Source: Domibacillus indicus (GTDB taxonomy: Bacteria; Bacillota; Bacilli; Bacillales; Domibacillaceae). Taken from it: DNA of 64,000 nucleotides. Shown here one piece after another: positions 15,008 through 24,223 of this stretch. The translations under genes and the position numbers were made by a program. Position 1 is the stretch's first letter, and each line of letters begins with the position of its first letter. The stretch lies in the NCBI RefSeq assembly GCF_023715895.1, contig NZ_JAMBOO010000016.1, positions 1 to 64,000 of the forward strand, written 5' to 3'. The notes beneath the pieces are model-generated. The model was not told where the DNA came from and did no database searches. It saw nothing but the letters and a program-made list of their open reading frames with translations.

Positions 15008-16093
15008 TTAGGAATTTAACGCAATTTCATTTAACTGACTGGAGATATCAATTCCATACTCCAAGCCGGTTTCTTGAAGGGTTTTAATCACTTCTTCTGT
15101 TAAAGGAATACCTGTATCCAGGCGCTTAGCTGCTGTTTTTTCTTCCGGCTCTCCCGGAATCAAAATTTCTTCAAACCCTTGTGCTTTTGGCAATGCTTTA
15201 GCACGCTTTACGAATGTATCCATCCGATCATCAAACTCATCTTTCGATACAAATAAGTCTGGCCGAATGGCGATAAACAGGTGACCAACATTCTGCGGTT
15301 CAGAATGATCAAAGTAAAGGCTTTTCACGTCGCCTCCATAATTCGCTCCAGTCAGTACGCCTGCAAGAAGGTCCATTAACATCGCCAGCGCAGAGCCCTT
15401 CGCTCCGCCGAATGGAAGGCAGACACCTTCAAATGCTTTAGCCGCATCCGTTGTCGGGGCTCCGTCTTTATCGAGGGCTAAGCCTGGAAGAATTGGTTCA
15501 CCGTGTGTGGCCGCTAAGCGGATTTTTCCTCGTGCAATAACAGTCATGGCCATATCTAATACATACGGTACTTCTTCTTTTCCGCCCGGGACGCCTGCGG
15601 CAAAAGGGCTGGCTCCCAAGAAAGCTGTACGTGAGCCCCAAACAGGAAGTGCTGGAGAAGAATTCGTATAAGCAAAAGAAAGATAGCCTTTTTTAATGGC
15701 GTCCTTTACATACAGCGCAGCCATTCCATAATGTGTGCTGCGGCGTACACCAACAAGGCCGATTCCATTTTTCTCCGCCAATGAAACCGCTTCCTCCATT
15801 GCGCGATGACCAGCCAAAAATCCCATTCCATCATCACCATCGACAAGTGAAACAGCTGGAAAAACATTTTGAACGGTAATATTAGGCTGCGGGTTTACGA
15901 CCTTGCGTTTAATCCGCTCTAAGTACATTGGAATACGGGAAGCCCCATGTGAATCGAGACCGCGCAAATTTGCTGCTACTAAGTCATGCGCCACAACAGC
16001 TGCATCCTCTTTTCTCAAGCCCCCCGCTTCAAAAAGCTGTGCAGCAATATTTGTTAATGTTCCAGGATCGATTATCATCTGTTTTTCTGTCAT
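15008..16093 (-). CDS. LDH2/malate dehydrogenase (YlbC/AllD) family oxidoreductase
   Basis: This 361-residue NAD(P)-dependent dehydrogenase has the family features: N-terminal RGLDSHGASRIPMYLERI, STHYGMAALY with the catalytic His, PFAAGVPGG and GGAKGSALAMLMDLLAGVLTG near residue 230. It is distinct from the Rossmann-type LDH/MDH. Members oxidise malate, lactate, sulfolactate, ureidoglycolate or 2,3-diketogulonate. It is the first gene of the operon with a TIM-barrel isomerase and the CitMHS transporter, so a 2-hydroxy acid substrate is likely. The start follows GTGGAGG. Confidence 0.88.
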   Translation of the reverse strand: MTEKQMIIDPGTLTNIAAQLFEAGGLRKEDAAVVAHDLVAANLRGLDSHGASRIPMYLERIKRKVVNPQPNITVQNVFPAVSLVDGDDGMGFLAGHRAMEEAVSLAEKNGIGLVGVRRSTHYGMAALYVKDAIKKGYLSFAYTNSSPALPVWGSRTAFLGASPFAAGVPGGKEEVPYVLDMAMTVIARGKIRLAATHGEPILPGLALDKDGAPTTDAAKAFEGVCLPFGGAKGSALAMLMDLLAGVLTGANYGGDVKSLYFDHSEPQNVGHLFIAIRPDLFVSKDEFDDRMDTFVKRAKALPKAQGFEEILIPGEPEEKTAAKRLDTGIPLTEEVIKTLQETGLEYGIDISSQLNEIALNS

Positions 16094-16325
16094 TTCAAGT
16101 CCTCCACTCTATTTGTCTTTAGTTGATGCTTGATCTACTTAAATCGTAAAGGACTTTTCAAAAGAATTAAAATACAAATCATTATAGGTTGTTTATAAAA
16201 AATTTGAATACCTGCCTTTTTCATTCAACTTTGCCTATGCTTAAATTGGAATGGTTTTTTCAATCGGAGCTTGTTTGTCTTGCTTCCTTGTATAACCTCC
16301 TTTTTATAAGAAAGTTTTTTAAACA
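16094..16325. other. Intergenic region upstream of the LDH2-type operon
   Basis: This should hold the promoter of the LDH2/TIM/CitMHS operon and is the likely target of the neighbouring LysR regulators. I could not assign convincing -35/-10 boxes, as is common for activator-dependent promoters. Confidence 0.3.
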
Positions 16326-16374
16326 GCAAAAAAGCGCTCTCCTGCGCAATAATCACTGCACAGGGAAGCACTTT
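16326..16374 (-). terminator. Terminator of the LysR gene at 16388
   Basis: On the minus strand AAAAGTGCTTCCCTGTGCA pairs imperfectly with TGCGCAGGAGAGCGCTTTTTT, ending in a T run. Confidence 0.65.
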
Positions 16375-16387
16375 TCCCTTCTCTACT

Positions 16388-17248
16388 TTACCAGTTACCC
16401 GCCTCGATAAAGTCAATAAAAGCTTTTATTAAATTCATTTCGAGCGATTCTTCATTATAATACATCCATGTATTTCTTTTAATCCGCTCGCCTTCCCGGT
16501 TTGTGATTTCTATTTTATATAAATTATTTGTGCCCTTTAAAATTTCACTCGGCAGGATGCCATATCCTATTCCATTTACCACCATGTTTTTACAAGTCTC
16601 TACATCATCTACTTCTATGCTGGTTGATGGTGCATCTGAATAGTGTTCTTTCCACCAGTCATCGATGATGGCTTTAAGATGAGAGTCGGTTTGATAGTCA
16701 ATTCTCGACTCATTTGGAAGATCGGCTAGATGAATCTTATGCACGGATACAACGGACATGGTTTCCTCAAAAAGAAGATGCTTTTTCCCTTCCCATTTAT
16801 AATCTCCCCGTACAAACCCAATATGAATGTCCTGGTTATAAACGGCTTTAACAATTTCGCTGCTCCATCCGGTTAGTATATCAAATTCAACTTCCGGGTA
16901 CTTTGACTGGAATTTTTTCAACATAGGGCCAAGCTTATATTTAGTAAAAAAATTAGATGCCCCAATTCTTAATATACCCGAAGGATTTTTACTAATCTCT
17001 GTTAGGGCTGCTTTTACATTTTGATAATGTTCAAGTACTCTTTTAGCGCTTTTAGCCAGATATTCTCCTTCGGCCGTAAACTCAACTCCTCTTCTTCCAG
17101 GGTTCATGATCTTAACCCCAAACTCATCTTGTATTTGCTTTAAACGGTTGGTTAAGGCTGGCTGGGAGATAAATAAAACGGCTGCTGTCTTTGTAATATT
17201 TTTTTGCTGGTAAAGTTCTTTTAAGATTTCCCAATCACGGTACTCCAC
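16388..17248 (-). CDS. LysR family regulator, paralogue A
   Basis: This 286-residue protein has an N-terminal winged helix (DWEILKELYQQKNITKTAAVL, then SQPALTNRLKQIQDEFG) and a C-terminal periplasmic-binding-like effector domain. The start is GTG at 17248 with GGAAGG about 12 bases upstream. It closely resembles three other LysR proteins in this window (17305, 25065, 29275), including the HIGFVRGDY segment and VNGIGYGILPS. The best known relative in function is CcpC, which controls citrate-cycle genes. Likely target: the adjacent LDH2/CitMHS operon. Confidence 0.88.
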   Translation of the reverse strand: MEYRDWEILKELYQQKNITKTAAVLFISQPALTNRLKQIQDEFGVKIMNPGRRGVEFTAEGEYLAKSAKRVLEHYQNVKAALTEISKNPSGILRIGASNFFTKYKLGPMLKKFQSKYPEVEFDILTGWSSEIVKAVYNQDIHIGFVRGDYKWEGKKHLLFEETMSVVSVHKIHLADLPNESRIDYQTDSHLKAIIDDWWKEHYSDAPSTSIEVDDVETCKNMVVNGIGYGILPSEILKGTNNLYKIEITNREGERIKRNTWMYYNEESLEMNLIKAFIDFIEAGNW

Positions 17249-17304
17249 CGTCTTTATCTACCTTCCATCAATTGAACAACCGATTCTTCCATCTGGAAAC
17301 TTCC

Positions 17305-18189
17305 TTATTTTCTTCTAGACATGTGGCTCAAATAGTCATTTTCGATAAATTGAACAAATGTCTGTACTATTTTTAATTCCATTGATTCTTTATATGAATA
17401 CATCCACGTTCTTCGCAAAATTGGATCACCATTTTTGTCTTTTAAAGTTATTTTATGTAAGGATTCTTCACCTTCTAGGATCATGCTGGGCAGAATGCCA
17501 TACCCTATCCCATTCAGCACCATTTCCTTGCATGTATCCACCCTGTTCACTTCAATGCTGGTTAAAGGTGAAGCAGCATAATTTTCAACCCACCAATTAT
17601 CAATTAATAACTTTAGTAAAAACTCACTTTTATACTCAATTCTTCGTTTGAAGGGCAACTGGTCGAGTTCTAATTTATCGATTGATGCGACGCACAGGGT
17701 TTCTTCAAAAAGCAAATGCTTCTGATCTCTCCAGCTATAATCACCTCGTACAAACCCAATGTGAATGTCTTTATTGTAAAGGGCTTTCATTATCTCACTG
17801 CTCCAGCCCGTACGCACCTTAAATTCTACTAAAGGATACTGTTCTTTAAATTTCTTTAAAATAAGCGGAAGTTTATACTTTGTGAAAAAATTAGAAGCCC
17901 CTATCCGTAACGTCCCTCTTACCTCGCTGTTCATGTTAAGCACATTTTCTTTGATTTCCCGGTAAAGAGACAGAGCTTCATCCGCTGCCGTGGCTAGGTA
18001 CTCCCCCTGAGGCGTAAGGTGAATACCCTTTTGGCTGCGGGCAGCTATAATCTTTATACCCAGTTCACGCTCCATAAGCTTCAAACGACTCGTTAGGGCC
18101 GGCTGGGTTAAAAAAAAAGAGTGAGCGGTCTTTGTGATGTTTTTGTGCTCATACAAAGCCTTGATGATTTCCCAATCCCGGTAATCCAT
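17305..18189 (-). CDS. LysR family regulator, paralogue B
   Basis: This 294-residue protein starts behind GCGGAGGCGG. The wHTH reads DWEIIKALYEHKNITKTAHSF with TQPALTSRLKLMERELG. The effector domain shares IGASNFFTKYKL, HIGFVRGDYSW and VLNGIGYGILPSMIL with paralogue A, so tandem duplication is likely. It lies 31 bases downstream of malic enzyme on the same strand and 56 bases upstream of paralogue A; possible targets are malic enzyme, the LDH2 operon, or both. Confidence 0.88.
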   Translation of the reverse strand: MDYRDWEIIKALYEHKNITKTAHSFFLTQPALTSRLKLMERELGIKIIAARSQKGIHLTPQGEYLATAADEALSLYREIKENVLNMNSEVRGTLRIGASNFFTKYKLPLILKKFKEQYPLVEFKVRTGWSSEIMKALYNKDIHIGFVRGDYSWRDQKHLLFEETLCVASIDKLELDQLPFKRRIEYKSEFLLKLLIDNWWVENYAASPLTSIEVNRVDTCKEMVLNGIGYGILPSMILEGEESLHKITLKDKNGDPILRRTWMYSYKESMELKIVQTFVQFIENDYLSHMSRRK

Positions 18190-18220
18190 TCGACCGCCTC
18201 CGCTCTTTTTTTAAATATGA

Positions 18221-19444
18221 TTATCGTAATATAAGCGCTTCTGCTGACTCTTCAGGATTGAGCGCTGCCAGTCGAGCACGAATTTTATCCGTATTTATTG
18301 GCTGTCGTGCCACCTTGGTCTTCATTGCAGCCTCGGCTACTTTGATGGCTACATTCACCGCAACCCTGCGGTCAAATGCAGATGGAATAACATACTCAGG
18401 GCTTAGTTCTTCGTCCGATATAAGCTCAGCAATCGCGTAAACTGCTGCCCGCTTCATTTCTTCATTTATTTCCTTAGCACGCACATCAAGCGCTCCTCGA
18501 AAAATACCAGGAAAAGCTAACACGTTGTTTACCTGGTTCGGGAAATCTGATCTTCCTGTGCCAATGACTAATGCCCCCGCTTCTTTCGCTTCATCTGGCA
18601 TGATTTCCGGTGTCGGGTTTGCCATGGCAAAAATAATCGGATCCTGGTTCATAGAACGGACCATTTCTTGAGTGAGAGCACCTGCTGCTGATACTCCGAT
18701 AAATACGTCCGCTCCTACTAATGCTTCAGCCAACATTCCTTTCTTGTTCTCTTTATTGGATAGGCGGGCCATTTCTTCTTTGAAGGAGTTCTTGCCGAAA
18801 GGACGTCCTTCGTAGATGATTCCTTTAGTGTCACACAAAATAATGTCATCTACTCCGATGTGGCGTAACAGCTTCATAATGGCAACGCCTGCTGCACCTG
18901 CACCATTAATCACTACAGAAAGGTCTTCTATTTTCTTTCGGGCTAGTTTAGCCGCATTGACAAGGCCCGAAGCGGTAACGATCGCGGTGCCATGCTGATC
19001 ATCATGAAATATAGGAATTTGACATACTTCCTGCAGCCGGCGTTCAATCTCAAAACATTGAGGAGCTGCAATATCCTCAAGATTCACACCGCCAAAAGAC
19101 GGTTCCAGTATCTTCACAGTTTCTGTCATTTTATCAGTGTCTGTTGTGTCCAAGCAAATAGGGAAAGCATCTACATCGGCGAATGCTTTAAACAGTAACG
19201 CCTTTCCTTCCATTACGGGCATGGACGCTTTTGGACCGATATTTCCAAGACCCAGCACCGCTGTACCATTAGATACAACAGCCACCAGGTTCCCTTTCAT
19301 TGTGTAATCATATATTTTGTCGTCATCCTTTTTGATTTCTAAACAAGGTTCTGCAACGCCTGGAGAATAAGCTAAACTTAAATCATTCATATTTTGTACG
19401 GTAACCTTAGAATGAATTTCGATTTTCCCCTTTTTTTTCTTCAT
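18221..19444 (-). CDS. NAD(P)-dependent malic enzyme with a disrupted 5' end
   Basis: The frame encodes 407 residues with the [12 protein letters not shown] substrate motif, the [10 protein letters not shown] segment, HDDQHGTAI and a Rossmann domain ([15 protein letters not shown]). It converts malate to pyruvate plus CO2. The in-frame ATG at 19444 has no ribosome site. An ATG at 19478 behind GGAGAG reads [17 protein letters not shown] in another frame, matching the usual malic enzyme N-terminus, and would join this frame if one base were lost from the A8G4 run (19427-19438). So the gene has a one-base frameshift or slippage site near codon 16. Confidence 0.9.
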   Translation of the reverse strand: MKKKKGKIEIHSKVTVQNMNDLSLAYSPGVAEPCLEIKKDDDKIYDYTMKGNLVAVVSNGTAVLGLGNIGPKASMPVMEGKALLFKAFADVDAFPICLDTTDTDKMTETVKILEPSFGGVNLEDIAAPQCFEIERRLQEVCQIPIFHDDQHGTAIVTASGLVNAAKLARKKIEDLSVVINGAGAAGVAIMKLLRHIGVDDIILCDTKGIIYEGRPFGKNSFKEEMARLSNKENKKGMLAEALVGADVFIGVSAAGALTQEMVRSMNQDPIIFAMANPTPEIMPDEAKEAGALVIGTGRSDFPNQVNNVLAFPGIFRGALDVRAKEINEEMKRAAVYAIAELISDEELSPEYVIPSAFDRRVAVNVAIKVAEAAMKTKVARQPINTDKIRARLAALNPEESAEALILR

Positions 19445-19478
19445 GCATTTGTAGTACAGCTTGTTTAGGATTCGTCAT
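19427..19478 (-). other. Frameshifted 5' extension of malic enzyme (A8G4 run)
   Basis: This segment holds the probable true start (ATG 19476-19478, ribosome site GGAGAG) and a run of eight A and four G where the frame must change by one base to enter the main frame. Without a shift the peptide stops after about 23 codons. Confidence 0.7.
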
Positions 19479-19611
19479 CTCTGTATCTCTCCATTCTTCT
19501 CTCTTATGAGTGGAACACAAAGGCATAGCTTATTTGATTTTTTTCAAATCTTGCCGGTTCACTGTTTTTTTAGATCTCTTTTCTATTAGTTTTCTTAAAC
19601 CTTGAAAACTA

Positions 19612-20619
19612 TTACATCTGCAAGGATTGATTTAACTTAGAATGAGGCGGAATTAAAACAATTTTCCCTTTGTTTTTTCTTTCTTCGATTAACGCATGGC
19701 TCTTGGCTGCGTCGGCCAGTTTATAGGTATGGCCAACAACCATGTTTAACTGCTCCTCTTCTAAATAATGAATAATTTGTGCGGCAACAGGCTGTACAAA
19801 TTCCGGCTTATGCTTTCTTACAATCCCAAAGCTGAAGCCGCGTATAGACCGGCAGCTTGCATGAAGGTCTTTCGTTTGGATCAACCCGCTCTTTCCTCCG
19901 GCATTGCCAAAGTGTGCAATTCTTCCGAACATCGCCAGGCAGTCCAGGCTTTTTTCGGTTACGTCTCCTGCAATGGAATCTAAAACAATGTCAACTCCTG
20001 CACCGTTTGTGAATTCGAGTGTTTTTTTGGCAAAGTCTTCTGCTGATCTGTTAATGACATGGTCCGCTCCAGATTTTAAAACAACGTCTGCTTTTTCATC
20101 CTTGCTTACAGTACCGATTACCTTGCCCGCACCTAGCAGCTTGGCTAATTGAATGGCCGTTGTCCCTACACCTCCGCCGGCTGCATGAACCAAGACGGTT
20201 TCCCCTGCCTGAATACGTGCAACGTCCGCAAGAAGCTGGTAAGCTGTAAACGAAGCAATGGGTGCCGCTGCAGCTGTTAAAAAGTCAATCTTTTCTGAAA
20301 TAGGGAAGGTAAGATTTGCAGGCGCAACCGCATACTCAGCATAAGCCCCGCCTTTCGGAAAGGCTATTACTCTTTGCCCGACGGTGAATCCGTGTACGTT
20401 CCCGCCTACTTCTGTAATGACTCCTGCTGCATCAATTCCTGGCACGTAAGGAACCTTTCCATTTCCTTTGGATCCCCGCCGTGTTTTAATATCACTAAAG
20501 TTCACTCTGCAGGCTTCCACTTTGATGAGCACTTGACCAGGACCCGCCTGAGGCTGGTCAATGTCGGTATAGGTTAATAAATCTGGACCTCCGAATTGAG
20601 TCGCGACAATTGCTTTTAT
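19612..20619 (-). CDS. Zinc-less quinone oxidoreductase (MDR family), apparent ATA start
   Basis: Read from ATA at 20617-20619 the product has 335 residues, the normal family length, and begins (I)KAIVATQFGGPDLL as MDR quinone reductases do. The ribosome site AAGGAGG sits 7 bases before this ATA, so it is almost certainly the evolved start position. The first conventional start would be GTG at 20532, which loses 29 residues of the catalytic domain. The nucleotide-binding motif VHAAGGGVGTTAIQLAKLLG is intact. It would reduce quinones or enones with NADPH. A terminator separates it from the upstream SDR. Confidence 0.82.
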   Translation of the reverse strand: MKAIVATQFGGPDLLTYTDIDQPQAGPGQVLIKVEACRVNFSDIKTRRGSKGNGKVPYVPGIDAAGVITEVGGNVHGFTVGQRVIAFPKGGAYAEYAVAPANLTFPISEKIDFLTAAAAPIASFTAYQLLADVARIQAGETVLVHAAGGGVGTTAIQLAKLLGAGKVIGTVSKDEKADVVLKSGADHVINRSAEDFAKKTLEFTNGAGVDIVLDSIAGDVTEKSLDCLAMFGRIAHFGNAGGKSGLIQTKDLHASCRSIRGFSFGIVRKHKPEFVQPVAAQIIHYLEEEQLNMVVGHTYKLADAAKSHALIEERKNKGKIVLIPPHSKLNQSLQM

Positions 20620-20642
20620 AAAAGGGCCTCCTTCTTATTGTG

Positions 20643-20704
20643 ATAAAAAAGCCTCCTTAACCAATAGAATAAGAAAACGTTCTTATACTATAAATCAAGG
20701 AGGC
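20643..20704 (-). terminator. Long terminator hairpin after the SDR gene
   Basis: GCCTCCTT (20697-20704 on the minus strand) pairs with AAGGAGGC (20651-20658), extended by ATAG.ATAAGAA pairing. Six T follow on the minus strand. Confidence 0.75.
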
Positions 20705-20752
20705 ATCCAAAATCAGAAGACTATCCAGTCCCACTATATAAATCTCTTTTAC

Positions 20753-21517
20753 TTATATAGCTGTCCAGCCGCCGTCTACACGGATCGTTTCACCTGTAAT
20801 AAAATTCGCCATGTCAGAAGCCAGGAATAGAACCGCTCCTGTCACATCATTAGGCTTCGCTAATGAACCGAGCGGTATCCGATTCAGTACATCTTGGTGG
20901 AAGTCAGGATCTTCAAACATCGCTTTGGTGAAATCTGTTTCAATAAATGTCGGAGCTACCGCATTTACTTTTATCTGATGCTGAGCCCATTCAACCGCCA
21001 AAGCTTTTGTCAGCTGTACCGCTCCTCCTTTACTGGAGCAGTAGGCTGCACGTTTGATGTAGCCAACAAATGCCATCTGGGACACAATATTAATGATTTT
21101 ACCCGGATGTTCCTGCTCAATCATGTATTTCCCAGCCCGCTGGGTACAAAAGAATGTTCCTTTTAAGTTTGTATCAAGCACGCGATCCCAGTCTTCTTCT
21201 GTCACTTCTAATGACGGCTTTGCAATATTAATGCCTGCATTATTCACCAGCACATCGATCCGGCCAAGACGTCTATAAGCAAGGTCGATCATGTTGTAAA
21301 TTTGCGGGACATCCTGGATATCCGCTGTTAAATAGGAACATTGAGGATTATGCTGTTGCAGTTCCGCAGCTGCTTCTTGAAGATCTTGCTCGTTTCTGCC
21401 AGTAATTAAAACGTCTGATCCTAACTCAGCGAAGGCAAGGGCAATACTTTTGCCAATTCCCTTGCTTCCGCCGACAATGACTACTTTTTTGTTTTTTAGT
21501 TCTGAAAAATAACTCAT
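20753..21517 (-). CDS. Short-chain dehydrogenase (gluconate 5-dehydrogenase/FabG-like)
   Basis: This 254-residue SDR starts behind CAGGAGGC. The cofactor loop is VGGSKGIGKS, then NNAG, a Ser in NIVSQMA and YCSSK (Tyr-x-x-x-Lys), ending RVDGGWTAI. It is the last gene of the operon racemase-ALDH-Fe ADH-SDR. The arrangement suggests successive oxidation or reduction of a hydroxy-carbonyl compound. The substrate is not known; gluconate 5-dehydrogenases share similar sequence but so do many other SDRs. Confidence 0.83.
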   Translation of the reverse strand: MSYFSELKNKKVVIVGGSKGIGKSIALAFAELGSDVLITGRNEQDLQEAAAELQQHNPQCSYLTADIQDVPQIYNMIDLAYRRLGRIDVLVNNAGINIAKPSLEVTEEDWDRVLDTNLKGTFFCTQRAGKYMIEQEHPGKIINIVSQMAFVGYIKRAAYCSSKGGAVQLTKALAVEWAQHQIKVNAVAPTFIETDFTKAMFEDPDFHQDVLNRIPLGSLAKPNDVTGAVLFLASDMANFITGETIRVDGGWTAI

Positions 21518-21581
21518 GATTTTGCCTCCTGCTGATTCATTTAGTTCAATGAATCTGGACGTGTATGTTTAACGGAGCTTA

Positions 21582-22763
21582 TCAAGCATGTGATGGTTCT
21601 TCAACAGCGCCGTATGCTTCTTCATAAATCTTCTGGATTTCTTTTACTGTCAGCCATCTTGGATTGTTATTCAACAGACGATCGACTTTGCTTGCTTCTT
21701 CCGCCAAAGCTGGAATATCGGAAGCTGTTACGCCCACTTCTTTCAAGCTGGAAGGAATGCCGACATCCTGGGACAGCTGGGCAAGCGCCGAAACAGCACG
21801 ATCTGCAGCTTCACGAAGTGATAATCCTTCAATATTTTCTCCAAGCGCTTCTGCTACCTCCGCAAATTTCTCCAGGTCCGCTACTACATTGTATTTCATG
21901 ACATACGGCAGCAGGAGCGAATTCGCTACACCATGCGGCACTTTGAATTTACCGCCAAGTGGATAAGCAAGAGCGTGAACGGCCCCAACCCCTGCATTTC
22001 CAAGAGAGATCCCTGCCAGAAGGCTGCCCATTGCCATATCTTCGCGTGCTTTCAGGTCTTTTCCGTTATACACGGCTTTACGAATAGAACGCGAAATCAG
22101 CTTGATTGCCTGCAAAGCGATGCCGTCTGTTAGTTCCCCCGCACGAATAGCCGTATAAGACTCTACAGCATGCACTAACGCATCCATTCCAGTTGCCGCT
22201 GTAACCGCTGGAGGGACAGTCAATGTTAGTTCAGCATCTACAATGGCTACACTTGGAAGCAGGTACGGGCTGACAATTCCTTTTTTCACTTTGTCTCTTG
22301 TATCAGTAAAAATAGCATTGTACGTTACTTCCGAGCCAGTTCCGGCTGTAGTCGGCACTAGAATTGTAGGAACTCCCGGATTCTTTACTTTGTCAATGCC
22401 GACAAAATCGCGCACATCTTCTTTGTTTGTTAACATGATGGAAAGCACTTTCGTAATATCAAGTGCACTGCCGCCTCCCACACCAATAAGAAGGTCATAG
22501 CCTTTCCCTTCAATCTGTGCAGCAAGCTGTTCAAGATTTTCAAATGGCGGTTCCGGTATCACATCATCAATGATATCTGCTTCCAGGCCAGCCGCAGCTA
22601 GTGGTTCTGTCACTTTAGACAAAAGACCTGTTTCACGGATAATTTTATCCGTTACAATAATTACTTTTGTTGCCTCTAGTTTCTTAGCCTGCTCCCCTAC
22701 TTCAGCAATAGAGCCTGGTCCTGTAATAAGCGTACCTGCTGTACAAAAATATGAAGTTCCCAT
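21582..22763 (-). CDS. Iron-containing alcohol dehydrogenase
   Basis: This product has 393 residues from ATG 22763 (ribosome site GAGGAGG). The family features are GVGGGSALDITK for nucleotide binding, GTGSEVT, and metal ligands in GMDALVHAVESY and HALAYPLGGKFKVPHG. It is a group III metal-dependent alcohol dehydrogenase, related to those acting on 1,3-propanediol, butanol, lactaldehyde or 4-hydroxybutyrate. It lies 11 bases after the aldehyde dehydrogenase gene, so the pair probably handles alcohol, aldehyde and acid forms of one compound. Confidence 0.9.
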   Translation of the reverse strand: MGTSYFCTAGTLITGPGSIAEVGEQAKKLEATKVIIVTDKIIRETGLLSKVTEPLAAAGLEADIIDDVIPEPPFENLEQLAAQIEGKGYDLLIGVGGGSALDITKVLSIMLTNKEDVRDFVGIDKVKNPGVPTILVPTTAGTGSEVTYNAIFTDTRDKVKKGIVSPYLLPSVAIVDAELTLTVPPAVTAATGMDALVHAVESYTAIRAGELTDGIALQAIKLISRSIRKAVYNGKDLKAREDMAMGSLLAGISLGNAGVGAVHALAYPLGGKFKVPHGVANSLLLPYVMKYNVVADLEKFAEVAEALGENIEGLSLREAADRAVSALAQLSQDVGIPSSLKEVGVTASDIPALAEEASKVDRLLNNNPRWLTVKEIQKIYEEAYGAVEEPSHA

Positions 22764-22774
22764 GTTTTTCCTCC

Positions 22775-24223
22775 TCAACCTAGTTTAATTCCGATAAATT
22801 TAATTTCTGTCATATCATCAATCGCGTATTTAACACCTTCTTTTCCAATACCACTCAGCTTTACACCGCCATAAGGATAGTTGTCTTGGCGGTAGGTAGA
22901 CGTTTCATTAATCCAAACGCCTCCTGTTTCAAGACCTTCTGCTACACGCATTGCACGATTAATGTCGCTTGTAAATACTCCTGCTTGGAGGCCAAACACG
23001 GAATCGTTAGCCATTTCAATCACTTCTTCTTCTGTTTCAAATGGAATCACAGATACAATTGGAGCAAACGTTTCTTCGCAAACTACTTTCATATCCGGTT
23101 TCACATCAACAAGAATAGTTGGCTCAAGCAGCGTGCCTTCCCGATTGCCGCCTGTTGCAAGCCTTGCCCCTGCTTTTACCGCTTCCTGAATCCAGCTATG
23201 AGCACGAATCGCTTCTTTTTCACTAATCATTGGCCCGATATCTGTTGATTCGTCAGCTGGATCTCCAAGAGTTAACACTTTAACAGCAGAAACATATTGG
23301 TCCAGAAACTCTTGGTAAACCCCTTTTTGCACATAAATGCGCTGCGCCGAAATACACACCTGGCCTGAGAATGCAAAAGCCCCTCGTACCAGCCCAGCAG
23401 CCGCCGCTTTGACGTCCCCATCCTCAAAAACAATGTTTGGAGAGTTAGACCCTAGTTCTAACGTTACTTTTTTCAATCCTGCTTTTTGACGAAGATCAAT
23501 TCCTACAGCCGGGCTTCCTGTGAATGTAATTTTGCTGACACGTGAATCTGTTACCAGAATGTCGCCAACTTCTGATCCGTTTCCAATTACTAGGTTCAGT
23601 GCACCTTTCGGCAGTCCAGCTTCTTCAAAAAGCTTTACAAGCATGAACGCGGAAAGCGGCGTTTTGCCTGCTGGTTTTAACACAACAGTATTTCCTGCTG
23701 CAAAAGCTGGAGCTAATTTATGTAAGGCCAGGTTTAGCGGGAAATTAAACGGTGTTATCGCAGATACCACTCCGATTGGAAGGCGGCGCACCATGCCAAT
23801 CCGATTTTCTCCTCCAACTGCTGCATCCATTGGAACGAGTTCTCCTTCGATTTTCTTCGCTTCATCTGCTGCAAAGCGAAGTACCTGTACAGCTCTTCCT
23901 ACTTCTCCGCGACCATCCCGGATCGGCTTTCCTGCTTCTAATACGAGAATGCGTGCAAATTCTTCTGTCTGCGCTTCCAGTAAGTCAGCGGTTTTACGTA
24001 AAATATCAGCACGCTGGTAAGCTGGCATTTTTTTCATGGTTTCATGAAAAACACGGTGAGCCGACTGGATCGCTCTTTCTGCATCTTCTGCAGATGCTAA
24101 ACTTACTTTTCCTACTACTTCACCGTTAAATGGGCTAATGACATTAGCCGTTCTCCCTTCTGCTCGACTGATAGGATTTCCTTCGATTAATGATGTTACA
24201 TGCATCATTTTAGTTTTAATCAT
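22775..24223 (-). CDS. NAD(P)-dependent aldehyde dehydrogenase
   Basis: This 482-residue ALDH has the catalytic Cys in FSGQVCISAQR, the general base Glu in TLELGSNSPN, and the PFNFPLNLALHK and FTGSPAVG motifs. It is closest in style to the lactaldehyde/glyceraldehyde/succinate semialdehyde group. The start at 24223 follows AAGGAGGC, and the gene overlaps the racemase stop by 8 bases, so translation is coupled. Substrate is unknown; neighbours include an Fe-ADH and an SDR. Confidence 0.9.
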   Translation of the reverse strand: MIKTKMMHVTSLIEGNPISRAEGRTANVISPFNGEVVGKVSLASAEDAERAIQSAHRVFHETMKKMPAYQRADILRKTADLLEAQTEEFARILVLEAGKPIRDGRGEVGRAVQVLRFAADEAKKIEGELVPMDAAVGGENRIGMVRRLPIGVVSAITPFNFPLNLALHKLAPAFAAGNTVVLKPAGKTPLSAFMLVKLFEEAGLPKGALNLVIGNGSEVGDILVTDSRVSKITFTGSPAVGIDLRQKAGLKKVTLELGSNSPNIVFEDGDVKAAAAGLVRGAFAFSGQVCISAQRIYVQKGVYQEFLDQYVSAVKVLTLGDPADESTDIGPMISEKEAIRAHSWIQEAVKAGARLATGGNREGTLLEPTILVDVKPDMKVVCEETFAPIVSVIPFETEEEVIEMANDSVFGLQAGVFTSDINRAMRVAEGLETGGVWINETSTYRQDNYPYGGVKLSGIGKEGVKYAIDDMTEIKFIGIKLG

